From Muribaculum sp. (lineage in GTDB: Bacteria > Bacillota > Clostridia > Lachnospirales > Lachnospiraceae): 23,103 nt of DNA. Both the position numbers and the translations under genes were made by a program. The DNA is taken from positions 1-23,103 of the forward strand of contig JAMPHH010000053.1 in assembly GCA_023663505.1 (NCBI GenBank), given 5' to 3'. Shown here in pieces: positions 20,929 through 23,103 of this stretch. The first letter of the stretch is position 1, and each line of letters opens with the position of its first letter. Under the pieces are notes generated by a model. That model made no database searches, had not been told where the DNA came from, and worked only from the letters and a program-made list of their open reading frames with translations.

Positions 20929-20957
20929 AGAATATGCAAAAAATGGGATTTTGTCAA
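20929..20957 (-). promoter_or_regulatory. Promoter of the cysE-cysS-mrnC-rlmB-sigH cluster
   Basis: Minus strand -35 TTGACA (20952-20957), 17-base spacer and -10 TATTCT (20929-20934), with the start near 20922. The region 20958-21043 shows no gene and no clear terminator after the sirtuin relic. Confidence 0.8.
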
Positions 20958-21043
20958 CTATATATTTGACAGATTCCACGGAAAACGCGTGACAGCCTTC
21001 CGTCTGCGATACCAGAGCCTGATAGACCGCACCGGTAAATCGC

Positions 21044-21645
21044 CTATGCCAGCTCTGATATAACCCTTTGAAGGTCTTCATCAATACAGATTGACCGCTC
21101 CTCTATCTCCTTCGGACAATACGCTTCCCCGTAATTGACACAGGCGTATACCGCCTTTTTGTTGTGTGCCGTCTTCTGCCAAAAGGGATATTTGATGATC
21201 GCAGGCGTATTCATTCCGACCCCTAATTCCAGATACAAAATATGCTGACTGCTATGACTTTCCACAAAATCATGATATTTGTCATTTGCCTGATACCAGC
21301 CCTCGTCCTGCACAAAGGTATCGTCACAGCGCAGGTTTACATTCATCGGCTCTCCGCATCGTAACGGTTATACCAGATATGTCTGCTCCACCATGCCCAA
21401 TACTCCTCCATACTGCCAAAGGGATAAAAACCGCCCGAATACATATCCCTGATGCCGTATTTTGCAGCAAAATCGGAAAAATATCTTGTGAAACGCTCTC
21501 CCGAATAAGTCAGCCCCGCCGCAGTGGAAAGCCCTGTGCCCGCACCGACGAGAATTGCGTCCGCATCTGTCAATTCCTGCTTTAGACGCTCTATTTTATC
21601 CAAGTAATTTTTTGTAGATTTCGTAGTCTTCATTTTTAAATACAT
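21044..21645 (-). pseudogene. SirTM-type sirtuin gene with internal deletion and frameshift
   Basis: Two frames carry the halves of a class M sirtuin. The N-terminal half (ILVGAGTGLSTAAGLTYSGE, GGFYPFGSMEEYWAWWSRHI) reads to 21343. The C-terminal half, in the next frame, reads CGEPMNVNLRCDDTFVQDEG then LELGVGMNTPAIIKYPFW to 21044. The join is at about 21356-21360. Family proteins have roughly 90-100 more residues here, with the catalytic Asn/His and first zinc Cys pair, so the centre has been deleted. The enzyme, which ADP-ribosylates a lipoylated GcvH-like carrier in known systems, cannot work. The start overlaps the macrodomain gene. Confidence 0.88.
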
Positions 21646-22402
21646 TGAACACGACCTCCATATCGCTGTTTGTCTTTTCCCGATATTCCATCACGGTCTG
21701 CACTGCGATCTCAGCGGCCTTTTCATTTGGAAAGCAAAAAACGCCTGTTGAAATACAGCAGAATGCGATGCTCCCGCAATGGTTCCTCTCGGCAAGCTCC
21801 ATGCAGGAGCGATAGCACGAGGCAAGCTGCTCGCAATGTACGCGTGTCACCCCGTCCAAACCGAAGGCTGTTCGGTTTACAATCGGCCCGACCGTGTGCA
21901 GGACGTATTTGCACGGCAGATTATAAGCGGAGGTGATCTTTGCCTGTCCGGTAGGTTCTTCATGCCCCTGTTGTTCCATGAGCTTGGCGCATTCCTGTCT
22001 CAGCTGTACCCCCGCAAAGGTATGGATACAGTTATCGATACAGGTATGGTTCGGCTGATAACAGCCCGTCATGCCGGAATTGGCAGCGTTCACGATCGCA
22101 TCTGTGGCAAGGCGTGTAATATCGCCCTGCCACAGATAAATCCCCTCTTGCATCGGCTGCAAATCCGTAATCCGAACAATTCCTTTCTCGGAAAGCTCCT
22201 CCTTCAGGTAATCGTCCTGAACCTTTAGAAACTCCTGTGAAGCTGCACGCGGCATACGCACATTCATCAAAGCCCGAAGGAGCCTTTTCTGCTCATCAGA
22301 CGAAACGGGTATCTGCATCTTTTGAGCGGCTGCATGTTCATTCAAAGCATGTTCACGCATAAGCTCATTGATTAGAAAATGTCTTTTTTCACTTTGGTTC
22401 AT
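21596..22402 (-). CDS. Macrodomain protein-ADP-ribose hydrolase (SirTM-linked type)
   Basis: A 268-residue protein. The first roughly 85 residues are helical; a macrodomain follows with QGDITRLATDAIVNAANSGM, GCYQPNHTCIDNCIHTFAG (the zinc-type loop of SirTM-linked macrodomains), YVLHTVGPIV and ISTGVFCFPNEKAAEIAVQT. Such enzymes remove ADP-ribose added by the partner sirtuin. The hydrolase appears intact while its partner is deleted, so it may act alone or be decaying. GGGGGATAGG lies just before the ATG at 22402. Its stop overlaps the sirtuin start. Confidence 0.93.
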   Translation of the reverse strand: MNQSEKRHFLINELMREHALNEHAAAQKMQIPVSSDEQKRLLRALMNVRMPRAASQEFLKVQDDYLKEELSEKGIVRITDLQPMQEGIYLWQGDITRLATDAIVNAANSGMTGCYQPNHTCIDNCIHTFAGVQLRQECAKLMEQQGHEEPTGQAKITSAYNLPCKYVLHTVGPIVNRTAFGLDGVTRVHCEQLASCYRSCMELAERNHCGSIAFCCISTGVFCFPNEKAAEIAVQTVMEYREKTNSDMEVVFNVFKNEDYEIYKKLLG

Positions 22403-22436
22403 GTCCTATCCCCCGAGCTTTATTGTAATATCATTT

Positions 22437-22486
22437 GTTACAACTAGAATATATCACTTCGTAGTTGTAATGTCAATAGTTACAAC
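22437..22486 (-). promoter_or_regulatory. Macrodomain/sirtuin promoter with three TTGTAA boxes
   Basis: Minus strand -35 TTGACA (22471-22476), 17-base spacer and -10 TATATT (22448-22453). TAGTTGTAAC-type boxes lie at 22437-22446 (after the -10), 22462-22470 (in the spacer, inverted) and 22477-22486 (before the -35). They fit a regulator, plausibly the Rrf2 protein next door. The stretch 22487-22621 shows no gene I can support. Confidence 0.75.
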
Positions 22487-22621
22487 AAAAAGTTTTTTAA
22501 AAAATCTCATTGTTTGACATTCCAATTCATAGCTTTGCGCGAAAGGTCGGCGGGAGAGGACTGGGCGTCCGCATGATGCATATTTGTGAAGCTTGCAAAT
22601 TATTTTACGGCTGAACTTTTA

Positions 22622-22725
22622 TAAAAAATGAGACTGCCGCACTAAGTATTAAAGATACATAATATTGTATGAAATGCAACCGACTTCTGCAATATTCTGT
22701 ATTTATAGTCCTTGGTGCGACAGCC
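22622..22725 (-). terminator. Long-looped terminator or small repeat element after the rrf2 gene
   Basis: In the minus-strand transcript GGCTGTCGCAC (22715-22725) pairs fully, with G-U wobbles, with GTGCGGCAGTC (22632-22642), followed by TCATTTTTTA. The 72-base interior holds a further imperfect palindrome (ATACAATATTATGTAT). It begins 10 bases after the rrf2 stop codon and may be a dispersed repeat used as a terminator. Confidence 0.6.
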
Positions 22726-22735
22726 TTATTTTGAA

Positions 22736-23103
22736 TCATTCTTGTGTTTGAATCAGCTTTTTCGTGTCGGCGATCATATCTGCAATGGTGATTTTGGTCA
22801 TTTCATTTTCCATTGTGTTCTGAATGCGCTGCAGCTTACTGTCCAATACTTGATGAATGTTGCCTCCGACAGGGCAGTTGGGGTTGGGATTTTCATGGAA
22901 ATGAAACAGTTCCCCGCTTTCTACGCATTCCACGGCGTGATAGACGTCGCGAAAGGTGATCTTCTCCAAGGGCTTAGCGATCTTACAGCCGCCCGTTCCC
23001 CTTGCCACGGTTACCAGTCCCGCTGCCTTGAGCTGCTGTAATATCCGACGGATAACCACCGGATTGACATTCACGCTTCCGGCAATAAAGTCACTGGTCA
23101 GTT
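22736..23103 (-). CDS. Rrf2-family transcriptional regulator (5' end outside the window)
   Basis: The C-terminal part of an Rrf2-type regulator runs off the right edge; the visible frame covers the last 121 codons. Within it TSDFIAGSVNVNPVVIRRIL is the recognition helix region of the winged helix, LKAAGLVTVARGTGGCKIAK the wing, and FRDVYHAVECVESGELFHFH then NPNCPVGG the region where some relatives carry iron-sulphur ligands. Only one Cys is in the loop, NPNCPVGG, so a cluster is unlikely. It probably controls the adjacent macrodomain/sirtuin promoter, whose boxes lie 250-300 bases downstream. Confidence 0.88.
   Translation of the reverse strand, partial: LTSDFIAGSVNVNPVVIRRILQQLKAAGLVTVARGTGGCKIAKPLEKITFRDVYHAVECVESGELFHFHENPNPNCPVGGNIHQVLDSKLQRIQNTMENEMTKITIADMIADTKKLIQTQE

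Noticed and set aside
20871..20957. Possible T-box or other cysteine-responsive leader before cysE.
   Set aside because: The predicted leader is only about 50 nt, with no T-box sequence or specifier stem.
20935..21043. Minus-strand frame reading protein-like residues (AVYQALVSQTEGCHAF) between the sirtuin relic and cysE.
   Set aside because: It overlaps the cysE promoter, has no start signal and matches nothing I recognise; chance is likely.
22500..22620. TTGACA-like site and short proline-rich frame between the macrodomain promoter and the rrf2 terminator.
   Set aside because: No matching -10 box, no start signal and no recognisable protein.

Overview
The window looks like a chromosome segment of a Lachnospiraceae-type (Clostridia, Firmicutes) gut anaerobe. 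The evidence is strong AGGAGG-type ribosome binding sites, sigma-A promoters (TTGACA/TATAAT) throughout, a cysE-cysS-mrnC-rlmB-sigH cluster in the order known from Bacillus and Clostridia, a Gram-positive RND pump operon, and a SirTM/macrodomain pair. Almost everything is on the minus strand; the main intact plus-strand gene is a toxin at 9227-9760.

Left, about 1-11200, is an accessory region packed with small orphan genes and gene debris beside a tRNA-Thr gene. In order it holds: tRNA-Thr; an AlbA_2/HATPase/winged-helix regulator with a promoter buried in an inverted repeat; a GH114-like lipoprotein gene and a broken partial copy of it flanking a HipA-like kinase; an orphan Phd-type antitoxin; a truncated DUF4291 gene; a small immunity-like gene; a DUF3800 gene behind a structured leader RNA with an intrinsic terminator; several immunity-like unknown genes including a paralogous pair (6987-7394 and 7822-8235); and many C-terminal gene remnants, one being the end of a HINT-domain polymorphic toxin.

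Two compact toxin-antitoxin systems sit here. At 9018-9760 (+) a promoter, a repeat-containing RNA with covarying stems, an intrinsic terminator and a CptN/ToxN-like endoribonuclease gene form a type III system. At 10265-10633 a 34-residue hydrophobic peptide gene (-) has a convergent antisense RNA promoter (+), a shared bidirectional terminator and related 5' ends on both transcripts, which is a type I layout. Neither small RNA nor the peptide is a conventional long ORF, so routine annotation could miss them.

Middle, about 11249-16400, is a self-regulated efflux operon (adaptor, RND pump, tetR last) with a perfect TetR-like palindrome just after the promoter. About 16400-20960 is the housekeeping cluster: cysE (cysteine synthesis), cysS (Cys-tRNA charging), mrnC and rlmB (23S rRNA maturation and methylation) and sigH (stationary phase/sporulation sigma), probably one operon from a promoter at 20929-20957. 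A 70-bp tandem repeat separates rlmB from mrnC and supplies the end of mrnC.

Right, about 21044-23103, is a macrodomain ADP-ribose hydrolase gene overlapping a SirTM sirtuin gene that has lost its central catalytic part by an internal deletion with frameshift. Its promoter carries three TTGTAA-type boxes, and an Rrf2-family regulator gene, cut by the window edge, lies upstream.
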